From CAYOWQ01 sp964407695 (GTDB lineage: Bacteria; Planctomycetota; Phycisphaerae; Phycisphaerales; SM1A02), in NCBI GenBank assembly GCA_964407695.1, contig CAYOWQ010000001.1, positions 248,001 to 312,000 on the forward strand: DNA of 64,000 nucleotides, written 5' to 3'. Shown piece by piece: positions 9,404-19,061 of this stretch. The position numbers and the translations under genes were made by a program. The notes beneath the pieces are model-generated. The model searched no databases, was not told where the DNA came from, and saw only the letters and a program-made list of their open reading frames with translations. How positions within the stretch are numbered: position 1 is the first letter of the stretch; each line of letters starts with the position of its first letter.

Positions 9404-10453
9404 ATGAACATCGGACTGCTGAAACGTCTCTGTGAAACCCCCGGAGTTCCCGGCCGCGAAGAGCGAGTGCGTGACCTGATCAAGAAGGAAGTGAAGTCCC
9501 TCTTTGATGAGGTTCGCGTGGATGCGATGGGGTCGCTGATCTGCACGCGCAAGAGCGGCAAGCGAGGCGGCACCTCGAAGCGAATCCTGATTGCGGCCCA
9601 CATGGATGAAATCGGGTTCTATGTGCGTCACGTCGATGATCAGGGGTTCTTGTGGGTGAATCCTGCGGGCGGCTTTGACGTCCGCAATCTCTTCTCTCGG
9701 CGCGTGCTGGTGTGCTGCGACGACGGCGACCACATCGGCGTGATGAACCCGGGCGGACGGCCGGTACACATTGCCACGCCGGAGGATCGAAAGAAGGTTC
9801 CGGAACTGAATGAACTGTTCATCGACTTGGGGATGCCGGCGAAGGAAGTGAAGGCGGTGGTGAAGATTGGTGACTACGTGGTCATGCATGAGCCGTTCGT
9901 GGAGCTGCCGGGGGTTGTGGTTTCAAAGGCGCTCGACAACCGGGTGGCCTGCTACGTGGCGATCGAGGCGGTCCGGAAGCTCGCCGCAAGAAAGTCCCGA
10001 ACGAATTGCGACGTGGTCGTGGCGTTCACGGTTCAGGAAGAGGTGGGCCTGCGCGGTGCGGTGACCGCGGCCGAGGCCGTGAAGGCGGATGTCGGCATCG
10101 GTCTTGATACGACGCTCTGCTGTGATACACCCGGCGTCCCGGAGAATCAGCGGGTGACCAAGCAGGGAGATGGCGTGGCCATCCTGGTTCAGGACTCATC
10201 GATGATTGCAGATTACGAATTGGTTAACGAGTTGTGTGCATGCGCCAAAGAGCACAAGATTCCATCGCAGCGATCCATCCTGCCGGCGGGCGGACAAGAC
10301 GGCGCAGCCATTCAACGATCCGTCCATGGCGTTCGAACGGCAGCGATTGTGGTGGGCACGCGATACATTCACACGGTGACCGAGATGGTCGACAAGCGTG
10401 ATCTCAAGGCATCGGTCGACCTCCTTGCATCGTGGCTGGCCGCGATGAAGTAG
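9404..10453 (+). CDS. M42 family metallo-aminopeptidase
   Basis: 349 residues, the usual length of M42 (TET/FrvX/CelM) aminopeptidases, which form large cytosolic dodecamers trimming peptides. Zinc ligands can be recognised in 'AAHMDEIGF' (His), 'KALDNRVACY' (bridging Asp), 'QEEVGLRGA' (Glu pair) and the late 'TRYIHTVTEM' (His). The Asp in 'IGLDTT' matches another ligand position. It follows the FNR gene by 26 bp on the same strand and could be co-transcribed. Some family members were annotated as endoglucanase; peptidase is more likely. Confidence 0.9.
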   Translation: MNIGLLKRLCETPGVPGREERVRDLIKKEVKSLFDEVRVDAMGSLICTRKSGKRGGTSKRILIAAHMDEIGFYVRHVDDQGFLWVNPAGGFDVRNLFSRRVLVCCDDGDHIGVMNPGGRPVHIATPEDRKKVPELNELFIDLGMPAKEVKAVVKIGDYVVMHEPFVELPGVVVSKALDNRVACYVAIEAVRKLAARKSRTNCDVVVAFTVQEEVGLRGAVTAAEAVKADVGIGLDTTLCCDTPGVPENQRVTKQGDGVAILVQDSSMIADYELVNELCACAKEHKIPSQRSILPAGGQDGAAIQRSVHGVRTAAIVVGTRYIHTVTEMVDKRDLKASVDLLASWLAAMK

Positions 10454-10650
10454 CGGAAGTCTTCTGGTCATCCTGCGAAGACCTGGGGTGGTGTTCCCAG
10501 TGGGTTGCCGGAGTCACCGCGTGCGGCTCTAGCGCAGTTTGAGCGCGCTGCGTGACATTTCCGAATCTCAGACATGTGATTTCTTAGCGCGCTGCCCGCC
10601 CAATGCGGCTCCGTTTGTTCCCTTTTTTATTTTTGCACGAGAGGAGTCGC

Positions 10651-13578
10651 ATGAAAACGTGGACGTTTATCTGTTGTGGCGCTGCCCTTGTCAGCGCGAC
10701 GTCGTTTGCCGGTGGCCAGACGGCCTACCTTCGCAGCGTCAATGTCCGGTCGGAGCAGAACAAGCCGATCATGACTGTCGGTGATCTTGCCGGCAACGGT
10801 TACCAGATGGTTGGCGTTCCGGACGGCCTTGGCGCCTCCGTGGTGGGCGAAGGCAGCTTCAAGCTCTACATGAATCATGAATTCGGCCAGAATGCCGGCG
10901 CGGTGCATGCCCATGGCAATACCGGCGCCTTTGTTTCAGATTGGATCATCGATTTCACCGCCAACGGCGATTCGTATGATTTCACCGTCGTTTCGGGTCA
11001 GGATTCGATCGGTACGGCCTACGACTGGGACGGCCGCCGCACGGGGTATGTCGCCAAGGCCAACAAGTTCGTGTCGTTCTGTTCGGCGTACCTGGCCGGT
11101 CCCTCCAACGGCTTTGATCGATCCATCTTCATGACCGGCGAAGAGACTCCGACCAACGCCAATTTTGATGGGATTGGCGGCGGGCAGGCCGTGGCGGTGT
11201 TCGATGGCGTCGGTTACACGCTGCCAAAGTTCGGCCGTTTCTCGCACGAGCAGGAACTCGTCCTTCGCGATACCGGCGATCAGACCGTGAGCTGGGGCAT
11301 GGATGACTCGTTCGGCTCGTTCCCGGGCCACGTGTTCCTCTATGTCGGCAACAAGATGCCGAAGAGCAGCGATCCGCTGGAGATCAACGGTCTCTCGACC
11401 GGCTCGCTCTACACCCTCAAGATCACCGGCATCGCCGATGAGAGCGAAATGGTGAAGGGGATGTCGTATGCCGCCACCTTCGAGGAAGTGAACTGGGATC
11501 AGGACACCGCCGGTCTGCATGCAGAGGCTGCGACCGTCGGCGCCACTGATTTCGTTCGTCTCGAAGACGCCTGCTACGACAAGAACGACACCAGCATCGT
11601 CTACTTCGTCACCACCGGCGGTTCGGGCACCTCGAACCTCTATGGCCGCGGCTACAAGTTCACCTTCAACGACCTGAGCGACGTTCTCGCCGGCGGCTCG
11701 GTCGAGGTGATTCTCGATGGCACCGAGGGAATCGTCAGCCCCGACAACATTGATGTGAACGCTTCGGGTCACCTGATGCTGCAGGAGGATCCCAACTACA
11801 ACCTCTCGACACTCGGCCTGACTCGCGATGCGAGCATCTTCTGCTACGACACCAACACCGGCATTCTCAGCCGTGCCATGCAGATGGATACTCCAGTGGC
11901 GGCGTCGATTGACGGCGGCTACTTCCCCGGCAAGTGGGAGACCTCGGGCATCATCGACGCCTCGGAACTCTTCGGCGAAGGCTGGTGGCTGTATGACGTG
12001 CAGGCTCACTACACGCTGCCGAATCCGTTCGTTCAGGGCGGCCAGCTCGTGGCTTTCCGATGGGGATTCGGTCAGACGGCGCAGCCTCGGTACATGCTCC
12101 CGATCTCGGACAGCGTCGAAGCGCTGACCCCGATTCTGACTGTCGCCGATCACGTCAAGGGCTACGAGATGGTCGGGATTCCCGACGGCCTCGGCGCCTA
12201 CCAGACCGACGACGGCACCTTCCGCCTGTTCATGAACCACGAGTTCAGCCCGGGCCAGGGTGCCACGCATGCCCACGGCGGCAAGGGCGCATTTGTGTCG
12301 GATTGGTCCATCAACTTCGGCACGAACGAGGATTCCGGCGCCATGGAGTTCAACGTCAACAAGGGCGATGATCTCATCAAGTCGGTCATGGACTGGGATG
12401 ACGTCAATGGCGGGTATGTCAGCGCGGTCGGCGACTACGCCCGTCTGTGCTCGGCGTACCTCGCCGGCGAACAGTCCGGCTTTGACAAGAAGGTCTTCCT
12501 GACCGGCGAAGAGACCGGAAACGCCGCGAATTTCGACGGCATCATCGGCGGCCAGTCGTGGGCCGTGATCGACGGTGTGGCCTGGGGGCTTCCGCGTTTC
12601 GGCCGCTCGGCCAAGGAGAATCAGGTCGTGATTCCAAACACTGGCGAGACGACGGTTGTGGTCGTTCTCGACGACAGCAACCCCGGTCCGGTGTGGGTCT
12701 ATGTTGGCACAAAGGACGCGAAGGCGTCGCTCGACGTTGATCGTTTCGGCCTCAACAACGGCACGCTCTACGCCCTGAAGGCCGACGGCATCGCCAGCGA
12801 GAACGATCTTGTGAAGGGCAACCCCGTTGGCTTCTCACTCGTTGAAGTTGACTGGACGCTCAACGGCACCGCGTTGAAGGCTGATGCCGCATCGAAGGGC
12901 GCTACGAACTTCATTCGCATCGAAGACGGCACCTACGATCGCAATGACTACAACACGTTCTACTTCGACACCACCGGCGGCGCTGGCGGCAATACCAACG
13001 GCAAGCTTCACAAGCTGGTGTTCACTGATGCATCCAACCCGACCCTTGGCGGCCAGATCGAGGTGCTCCTCGACGGCTCCGAAGGCATGGTCAGCCCGGA
13101 CAATCTCGAGATCAACGCCGCGGGCCAGCTCCTCCTCCAGGAGGATCCAAACTTCACATTGGTCGGCCGTGATGCATCGATCTGGGTGTACAACGTGAAC
13201 GACGCGAGCCTTGAGCGGATCGTGGAGATGGACACCGATCTCGCCCACAGCAAGGACGGGGGTTACTCAAACGGTTCGTGGGAATCGTCGGGCGTGATCG
13301 ATGCTTCAGGTTTCCTCGGCGAAGGCTGGTGGCTCTTCGACGTGCAGGCCCATTACACCCTGCCCAGCCCCTTTGTGCAGGACGGCCAGTTGCTCGCGCT
13401 GAAGGTGGCGCTGCCCTCAGTGCTTGGCGACCTCAACGGCGATGGCGAAGTTGATGGCGCGGACCTCGGCCTGTTGCTCGCGGCATGGGAATCCAGCGAG
13501 GAAGCGGCCGACCTGAACAACGATGGCACCGTCGATGGGGCCGATCTCGGTCTGCTGCTCGCCAACTGGACCGGCTGA
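10651..13578 (+). CDS. Secreted PhoX/DUF839-like protein with two homologous halves and dockerin-like tail
   Basis: 975 residues from ATG 10651, chosen because 'GAGGAG' lies 6-11 bases upstream and the first ~25 residues form a signal peptide ending near 'SFAGGQ'. The body is an internal duplication: 'GYQMVGVPDGLGA' and 'GYEMVGIPDGLGA', 'NHEFGQNAGAVHAHG' and 'NHEFSPGQGATHAHG', 'TGEETPTNANFDGIGGGQ' and 'TGEETGNAANFDGIIGGQ', each ~430 residues. The pattern resembles DUF839/PhoX beta-propeller proteins, but phosphatase residues could not be verified. The tail has two 'DLNxDGxVDGADLGLLL' EF-hand-like repeats. A strong terminator follows. Confidence 0.8.
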   Translation: MKTWTFICCGAALVSATSFAGGQTAYLRSVNVRSEQNKPIMTVGDLAGNGYQMVGVPDGLGASVVGEGSFKLYMNHEFGQNAGAVHAHGNTGAFVSDWIIDFTANGDSYDFTVVSGQDSIGTAYDWDGRRTGYVAKANKFVSFCSAYLAGPSNGFDRSIFMTGEETPTNANFDGIGGGQAVAVFDGVGYTLPKFGRFSHEQELVLRDTGDQTVSWGMDDSFGSFPGHVFLYVGNKMPKSSDPLEINGLSTGSLYTLKITGIADESEMVKGMSYAATFEEVNWDQDTAGLHAEAATVGATDFVRLEDACYDKNDTSIVYFVTTGGSGTSNLYGRGYKFTFNDLSDVLAGGSVEVILDGTEGIVSPDNIDVNASGHLMLQEDPNYNLSTLGLTRDASIFCYDTNTGILSRAMQMDTPVAASIDGGYFPGKWETSGIIDASELFGEGWWLYDVQAHYTLPNPFVQGGQLVAFRWGFGQTAQPRYMLPISDSVEALTPILTVADHVKGYEMVGIPDGLGAYQTDDGTFRLFMNHEFSPGQGATHAHGGKGAFVSDWSINFGTNEDSGAMEFNVNKGDDLIKSVMDWDDVNGGYVSAVGDYARLCSAYLAGEQSGFDKKVFLTGEETGNAANFDGIIGGQSWAVIDGVAWGLPRFGRSAKENQVVIPNTGETTVVVVLDDSNPGPVWVYVGTKDAKASLDVDRFGLNNGTLYALKADGIASENDLVKGNPVGFSLVEVDWTLNGTALKADAASKGATNFIRIEDGTYDRNDYNTFYFDTTGGAGGNTNGKLHKLVFTDASNPTLGGQIEVLLDGSEGMVSPDNLEINAAGQLLLQEDPNFTLVGRDASIWVYNVNDASLERIVEMDTDLAHSKDGGYSNGSWESSGVIDASGFLGEGWWLFDVQAHYTLPSPFVQDGQLLALKVALPSVLGDLNGDGEVDGADLGLLLAAWESSEEAADLNNDGTVDGADLGLLLANWTG

Positions 13579-13612
13579 ATCCTTCTCATCAGTTTCTGCT
13601 TCATCCACCTCA

Positions 13613-13645
13613 CGGGTCGGCCGCCGCGGCGGCCGACCCGTTTTT
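13613..13645 (+). terminator. Intrinsic terminator after the PhoX-like gene
   Basis: A 28-base perfect GC-rich palindrome (13613-13640, arms CGGGTCGGCCGCCG) is followed directly by TTTTT. It lies 35 bases after the stop of the 975-residue secreted protein and would end that rightward transcript. Being a palindrome, it could also act on leftward transcription, but the T-run is on the rightward side. Confidence 0.85.
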
Positions 13646-13686
13646 CGTCGGCGCATCGAGCATTGTGACTTGTTGCGGTGTGGCGA

Positions 13687-14580
13687 TCAGGGGCGGCCGT
13701 AGATCAAGAGCGAACCATTCGCATCCCGAAGCGTCAGCGTTCGATTGGAGGAATTCAGGATGCTGTAGGTTGAAGGTGCCAGATTGGGCGTGGCCGCGGG
13801 AGCTTTTGCCGGGGTCTGTGCAGTTGGTGGCGCGGACACGGGGTCAGGCGTAAACGTCAGGACGCCGGAATTGTGGGTCCAGGCCCCTTCGATTCCCGGG
13901 GCGTCGCCCGCCACGAAGACGTAGCGACCGTTGGAAAGAATGACGATGGCGTGAACGTGTGAGGGAAACTGCTCGACCCAGGTGCCGAGAAATACCTCTC
14001 GCTTGGCGGGGGCCTTGGTGGTCTCCGGTGGCGCTTCGGCCGCGTCACTCGACGGGGCCGGCGCTGTGGCGGCAGCGTCGCTCACTTCGCCAGCAGCGGC
14101 GACTTCTCTCGCTTCGCCAGCAGCGGGCGCCTCGTCGATGTATTCATCGCCTCCGCCCAGATCGAGGAACGGAATCATGTTGTCGATGGACCCGATGGTC
14201 TTGCGCACGGCCGCCAAGTGGACATCAAGCCGACTCAGTGAGGTGTCAATGGATTGAAGCTTGCCGAGGCTGGCAAGTTCGGCATTGGTCGTATCAATTC
14301 GCTCAAGCCCGGTTTCAACGGAATCGATGAGTGTGTTCGTGCGATCAAGGCGTGTCAGTCCTTCTTCAACACGATCGAGTCGACTGTTCGCCTCATCCAG
14401 CGAGGAATTGGCAACGTCAAGGGTCTGCTTGACGTCAGCCAGGTTGGTGTTGGCCGATCGCATCTCATCTCGAATCTCCCACACCACGCAGCCGGGAGCA
14501 GCGAAGTTGAGTGAAACGAACGAGGCTGCCGCGACAAGATGCTTCACGTGGATGTGACGATGATGAATGGGTATTGGCAT
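13687..14580 (-). CDS. Probable lipoprotein with coiled-coil segment, function unknown
   Basis: 297 residues. The N-terminus is a signal sequence with a lipobox-like 'LNFAAPGC'. Residues ~40-125 repeat a heptad-like pattern ('LDVANSSLDEANSRLDRVEE', 'LDRTNTLIDSVETGLERID') predicting a long coiled coil. A low-complexity Ala/Glu/Pro linker (~145-195) leads to a C-terminal domain with 'GTWVEQFPSHVHAIVILSNG' and 'GAWTHNSGVLTF', which looks like a small beta-barrel of the kind found in proteins that report a 'required expression/cost' value. No enzyme motif is visible. It is divergent from the next gene. Confidence 0.7.
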   Translation of the reverse strand: MPIPIHHRHIHVKHLVAAASFVSLNFAAPGCVVWEIRDEMRSANTNLADVKQTLDVANSSLDEANSRLDRVEEGLTRLDRTNTLIDSVETGLERIDTTNAELASLGKLQSIDTSLSRLDVHLAAVRKTIGSIDNMIPFLDLGGGDEYIDEAPAAGEAREVAAAGEVSDAAATAPAPSSDAAEAPPETTKAPAKREVFLGTWVEQFPSHVHAIVILSNGRYVFVAGDAPGIEGAWTHNSGVLTFTPDPVSAPPTAQTPAKAPAATPNLAPSTYSILNSSNRTLTLRDANGSLLIYGRP

Positions 14581-14760
14581 GGGGAATCTCGAGGACGTGG
14601 GAATGAAGGAAATGACGTTCCGTAATCTCGAAGTTCAGGTGAACTGGTCGATCATCTGATGGAACATGCTAGGTGGGACGGGAAGGTGTGACGTATTCCT
14701 TGCAGGCGGGACCGGGCTTTTTCGCAACCCAATGGCTGAGATATTGGTACAGATTCCGCG

Positions 14761-15408
14761 ATGGCGGTTCGAAGACGCATGATCGTTGGATTCTTCACCC
14801 TGCTTGCTTATGCATTGGTGGGAATGTCCATGACGATTCTGGTCGCGTGGGGAACGGCGTGTGTGCCATGGAGCAAGGTTGAGGATCGCCCCGAGGTGCC
14901 AAGCGAGTCCTCCCTGCAGGCGTGGCGAGAGAGCCGGACTGTCACCTTTCCGGAAGAACCGGACGCAGAGATGCGACAGCGATTCCCCGGCGGATGTCGC
15001 GTTAAAATTGTCGCGTCCGATGCCGGCTTCGACAATTGGTTCGTGATTCGAACGATGCATGGCCTTCCGCTGATCGCGCTGGAGAGAAGAACAACCAGCG
15101 ACCTGAGTCAGAAGAAGGCCTTGATTACCGAATTGTGGGCGACTCCAGCCACAGCCGCATTCGGATGGAACCTGCCCCCTCTGCCGTTGCGCCCGATTTG
15201 GCCAGGCTTCGCAATCAACTCGGTCGGTTTGGGATGTGCGATCTGGGCTGCCGCAGCCGCATGGAGATTCTGCCGGCGCCGGCTTCGGCTGGCCCGAGGC
15301 CTCTGTCCTGCCTGTGCCTATCCCATGGGAATCGCCGCAGTCTGCAGCGAATGTGGTGGACCGCTGCCACCCGGCCGCATGGCCGAGCCATCGAAACTGC
15401 CCGACTGA
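14761..15408 (+). CDS. Membrane protein with C-terminal zinc ribbon, unknown function
   Basis: 215 residues. One membrane helix lies at about residues 8-32 and a second near 155-180. The C-terminal tail 'CPACAYPMGIAAVCSECGG' gives two CxxC pairs spaced as a zinc ribbon. The same architecture (membrane helices plus 'CxxC..CPECG' ribbon) recurs in three other genes of this window. The start could be ATG 14761 or ATG 14779; the first is used. Function is not deducible. Confidence 0.7.
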   Translation: MAVRRRMIVGFFTLLAYALVGMSMTILVAWGTACVPWSKVEDRPEVPSESSLQAWRESRTVTFPEEPDAEMRQRFPGGCRVKIVASDAGFDNWFVIRTMHGLPLIALERRTTSDLSQKKALITELWATPATAAFGWNLPPLPLRPIWPGFAINSVGLGCAIWAAAAAWRFCRRRLRLARGLCPACAYPMGIAAVCSECGGPLPPGRMAEPSKLPD

Positions 15409-15508
15409 CCGGACTGAATGGAGGAGATGTGTTTCGGAGGCGGGACACCGACACGTCCGGGTCGCGATCGTACATTACCCGGATACGATCGCCGCCAGGA
15501 AATAGTGC

Positions 15509-16918
15509 ATGATGAGCGCCGCTCCGTTGACTGAGTCACAAGCGTTTCGATCCGCAGCCCTCGACAGCGAGCGGCGGCGGGCGTTCGCGGTGGTTCTCAT
15601 CGTCGGGTTGCTGGTGGTCATGTTTCTGGTGCGGAATATCGGGAACGAACTTGATCCGCGAGTTCAAGCCGTGGGCCTTGTGGGCCTCTCCATGCTGATT
15701 CTCGTCCAGCTTGCGGTGTTTTGGATGATTCGTCGTTCTCGGCGGCAGAACAACGGGCTGCCACTGTGGTTCAGTATCAGCACCGTGGTGATCGAGAGCT
15801 TCATCCCGACCGGAATGATCGCGGCCAACATCAAGGACGAAGCGTTGTCGCCCTCGGCATCGTTGACCTCACCTCCAATTCTTGCCTATGGACTGGTCTT
15901 GACGCTCGCAGCGCTTCGGTTACGTCCGGTGCTTTGTTTGCTTGCAGGAGCGGTCTGCGCGCTGGGATATGCCGGCGTGACCGTGCTTGCCTCGCAGATG
16001 GAGGTGTTGGGAGCGAGAAGCGGATCTCTTCCCACGGCGGCGTACGTCTCAGCGACGGTCCTGATCTTCATGACCGGCGCGTCCGCGGCATGGGTCACAT
16101 GGGAGATTCGTCGGCATCTGGAGTCTGCCCTGGGTGAAGCGGAGGCGCGGCGCAGGGCCGATCGCATGGAACAGGATCTGTCAGTCGCGCAGTCCATTCA
16201 GCAGGCGCTGCTGCCGGACTGTCCACCGTCGATTGCCGGATACGACGTTGCTGGATGGAACAGGCCCGCCGACCAGACCGGTGGCGATTATTACGACTGG
16301 CAGCAGCTTTCGGACCAGCGATGGATCGTGACGCTCGCGGACGTCAGCGGGCACGGAATCGGTCCTGCCCTGGTGACGGCGGCGTGCCGAGCCTACGTTC
16401 GGGCCAGCGCCCAGCACCAGGCGGACCTTTCATCGCTGGCGAATTACATCAATCGTCTGCTGTGTGATGATCTGCCCGATGGCCGGTTCATCACGATGGC
16501 ATCGGTCCTGCTTCGTGCAGGCGACGATCGGGTCGCGTTGCTATCTGCCGGGCATGGCCCAATCGTGCTCTTTGCGTCGGCCCGGGGAAGCGTGGACTCT
16601 CTCGCCGCTCATGGTCTCCCCCTGGCCGTGGAGGCCGATATCCCATTCGGGAGTGCTCAGGTCCTGGACATGAAGCCGGGGGATGTCCTGGCATTGGCCA
16701 CTGACGGCTTCTCTGAGTGGGCCCGGGTTGGGCCTCAAGGCCGGCGCGAGGAGTTTGGAGTTGAGCGCCTCCGCAGCGCGCTCATGAGGAACGCAACGCT
16801 GGACGCTGCCGGTATTGTCAAAGCGATCACGGCGGAAGTCACGGCGTTTGTCGACCCAGCGCCGCAACAGGACGACCTCACCATCGTGGTCATCAAGCGA
16901 AGTGATGCCGAATCGTAA
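15509..16918 (+). CDS. Membrane-anchored PP2C-type phosphatase (RsbU/SpoIIE domain)
   Basis: 469 residues. The first ~200 contain five to six hydrophobic helices forming a 7TM-like or membrane sensor module, followed by a short coiled coil. The SpoIIE/PP2C domain begins at 'AQSIQQALLPDCPP', the classic entry of RsbU-like serine phosphatases. Metal-binding acidic residues occur in 'GGDYYDW', 'LADVSGHGIGPAL' and 'ATDGFSEW'. Such proteins dephosphorylate anti-sigma-factor antagonists in partner-switching pathways. No STAS or anti-sigma gene adjoins. ATG 15512 is an alternative start. Confidence 0.9.
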   Translation: MMSAAPLTESQAFRSAALDSERRRAFAVVLIVGLLVVMFLVRNIGNELDPRVQAVGLVGLSMLILVQLAVFWMIRRSRRQNNGLPLWFSISTVVIESFIPTGMIAANIKDEALSPSASLTSPPILAYGLVLTLAALRLRPVLCLLAGAVCALGYAGVTVLASQMEVLGARSGSLPTAAYVSATVLIFMTGASAAWVTWEIRRHLESALGEAEARRRADRMEQDLSVAQSIQQALLPDCPPSIAGYDVAGWNRPADQTGGDYYDWQQLSDQRWIVTLADVSGHGIGPALVTAACRAYVRASAQHQADLSSLANYINRLLCDDLPDGRFITMASVLLRAGDDRVALLSAGHGPIVLFASARGSVDSLAAHGLPLAVEADIPFGSAQVLDMKPGDVLALATDGFSEWARVGPQGRREEFGVERLRSALMRNATLDAAGIVKAITAEVTAFVDPAPQQDDLTIVVIKRSDAES

Positions 16919-17117
16919 CGCCCGGAGGCCGCGACGCGATGGGTCTAGAGCCCGCCTGCAACGACACGGCTGGGTTGATTCTGAAGCCGGAAGCACTGAG
17001 TTATCAGGCATTTAGCTCAAGGAATCCGGAAAGTTCTTGCAGAGGTTGGGTCCCCGGTTTACTCTGCAAGGGGTGACGGGCCTTGTGCAGGCGCCAATTG
17101 AAAACAAAGGAAGTTCT

Positions 17118-18899
17118 ATGAATCGGTTGACTCGGATCCTGATCTGCGGACCAACGGTCTTTCTCGTGCTTGCATCGTTGTCGCTGGCGACCCCGCCATC
17201 GTTTGTTGATGACACGGTCGCAGCTGGATTGAGCAATACTCATGCCTTTGTCGGATTCGATAACGGCCAGTATTCGTCCGGTGTCTCCGTCGGCGATTTC
17301 AACAACGATGGCTGGCAGGACGTGTTCGTCATCAAGGGCGGCGCGTCAGGCCTGCCGGATCGGCTGTTCATCAATAACGGCGACGGGACATTTACGGATC
17401 AGGCTGCGGCTTGGGGCCTGACCGTGGCTCACCGCGGCAAGGCGACCTGTGTCGGCGATTACGACAACGACGGATGGCTCGACCTCTTTGTCGGCAGCGC
17501 TGGCGTCTGGAATCAGTCGGTGCAGCCGGGCCAAAACAAGCTGTACCACAACAATGGCAATGGCACATTTACCGATGTGGCCGTGGCGGCGGGTGTGAAT
17601 CTTCCCACCGTCGGGACTCAAGGCGCCTGGTCCGCATCGTTTGGCGACTACGACCTCGATGGCGACCTCGACCTTGTTCATGGCGGATTTGTCGGCGGAT
17701 CGAGCGCTGCCAGCAACCGCCTGTTTCGCAACAATGGCGACGGGACGTTCACGGATGTGACCGCCGCGGCATTGGTCTTCACCGGGGCGAAGCCGATTGC
17801 TGCGTTCTCGGAGACGTGGGTTGATATGAACGGCGATCGGTATCCCGAACTCCTCGTCGGGGCTGACTTCCAGGGTAGCGGGTCGTTCCAAGGAAGCCGG
17901 TACTACGCCAACAACGGCAATGGCACGTTTACCGACCTCTCCAACACCTCCGGCACCACGTTGGAAGACAACGGCATGGGCCAGACCGTCGGAGACTTTG
18001 ACCGTGACGGCGACATGGACTGGTATGTGACCACCATCCAGGGTTTTGGCGGCGATCACAACCGTCTCTATCGAAACAACGGCAACCACAGTTACACCGA
18101 GGTCGGCGCGACCCTGGGCGTCGGCAACGGCGGCTACGGCTGGGGGACAGTGGCGATCGATTTCAATAACGACACCTATCTCGATATTGCCGAAACCAAC
18201 GAGGACGCAGGAACCCCCGGTCCGCAGGTCAGCCGACTGTGGGTCCAGAATTCCAACGGTAACTTCACCGAGATGTCGGCAGCGGCCAACTGTGTCAAGT
18301 CAGGAAGTGGTCGCGGGCTGGTGTCGTTCGATGCCGACAATGACGGCGATCAGGACATGATCTTCACCAACAACGCCGGCACGTTGACGTTCTTTCGAAA
18401 TACGACCACCGGGCCGGATACGCACTGGATCAGAATTTTCCTCAACACGATGCCCCCGGCAGGCGGCGTAGCGGGCGTAACGCCCCTGGCGCCAAACGGC
18501 TTCGGCTCCTTCGTCAAGGCAAAGATCGGGTCCATCACCCAGACCCGGGCAATCACCGGCGGCGTGAGCTTCCTCGGGGTCAGCGAACTTTCAGCTCACT
18601 TCGGGCTCTCAAGCCATCCGACGGTCGACGAGGTTCGCGTGCTCTGGAACGACGGAACCGAGACGGTGATGAATGACGTCCCCGGCGACCAGACGATCAC
18701 GATCTATCGCTATCCGCAGGGCCCGGCGTCGGATCTCAACGAGGACGGAATCGTCGATGGCGCTGACCTCGGGCTTCTGCTTGCGGGTTGGGGAGATTGC
18801 CCGAGACGCGGTGTCTGCACCGGTGATCTTAATGACGACGGCGTGATCGATGGCGCTGATCTTGGCCTGCTGCTTGCGGAGTGGACGATCGAAGAGTGA
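17118..18899 (+). CDS. Secreted FG-GAP/VCBS repeat protein with ASPIC/UnbV domain and dockerin-like tail
   Basis: 593 residues from ATG 17118, preceded by 'AAAGGAAG' and encoding a signal peptide (cleavage near 'SLATPP'). Repeated 'GDFNNDGWQDVFV', 'GDYDNDGWLDLFV' and 'NNGDGTFTD' units form an integrin-like beta-propeller with calcium-binding loops. Residues ~455-540 ('GVSFLGVSELSAHFGL', 'VDEVRVLWNDG') match the ASPIC/UnbV domain that follows such propellers. The C-terminus has two 'DGADLGLLLAxW' repeats. Likely extracellular or cell-surface; the binding partner is unknown. A hairpin terminator follows. Confidence 0.9.
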   Translation: MNRLTRILICGPTVFLVLASLSLATPPSFVDDTVAAGLSNTHAFVGFDNGQYSSGVSVGDFNNDGWQDVFVIKGGASGLPDRLFINNGDGTFTDQAAAWGLTVAHRGKATCVGDYDNDGWLDLFVGSAGVWNQSVQPGQNKLYHNNGNGTFTDVAVAAGVNLPTVGTQGAWSASFGDYDLDGDLDLVHGGFVGGSSAASNRLFRNNGDGTFTDVTAAALVFTGAKPIAAFSETWVDMNGDRYPELLVGADFQGSGSFQGSRYYANNGNGTFTDLSNTSGTTLEDNGMGQTVGDFDRDGDMDWYVTTIQGFGGDHNRLYRNNGNHSYTEVGATLGVGNGGYGWGTVAIDFNNDTYLDIAETNEDAGTPGPQVSRLWVQNSNGNFTEMSAAANCVKSGSGRGLVSFDADNDGDQDMIFTNNAGTLTFFRNTTTGPDTHWIRIFLNTMPPAGGVAGVTPLAPNGFGSFVKAKIGSITQTRAITGGVSFLGVSELSAHFGLSSHPTVDEVRVLWNDGTETVMNDVPGDQTITIYRYPQGPASDLNEDGIVDGADLGLLLAGWGDCPRRGVCTGDLNDDGVIDGADLGLLLAEWTIEE

Positions 18900-18919
18900 G
18901 CATGAATTCTTCAACGCAC

Positions 18920-18950
18920 CGGCCGTCCGAGTCTTCGGACGGCCGTTTTT
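18920..18950 (+). terminator. Intrinsic terminator after the FG-GAP gene
   Basis: Arms CGGCCGTCCGA and TCGGACGGCCG form an 11-bp stem with a 4-base loop, followed by TTTTT. It begins 20 bases after the stop of the rightward FG-GAP protein gene. Confidence 0.88.
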
Positions 18951-19061
18951 CGTTTTGGATGGTGACGAGTTGGAATCACGTCGGAGCTCGGGCAGGAAGT
19001 GCCGCGCAGGCGCCCGACGGTGGAGAGCATGATTCGTCGGATTCGCTATCCTCTCGGTTGC

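Noticed and set aside
10936..12276. Leftward 446-residue open frame
   Set aside because: Antisense to the PhoX-like gene and rich in Val/Asp/His patterns typical of a complement frame.
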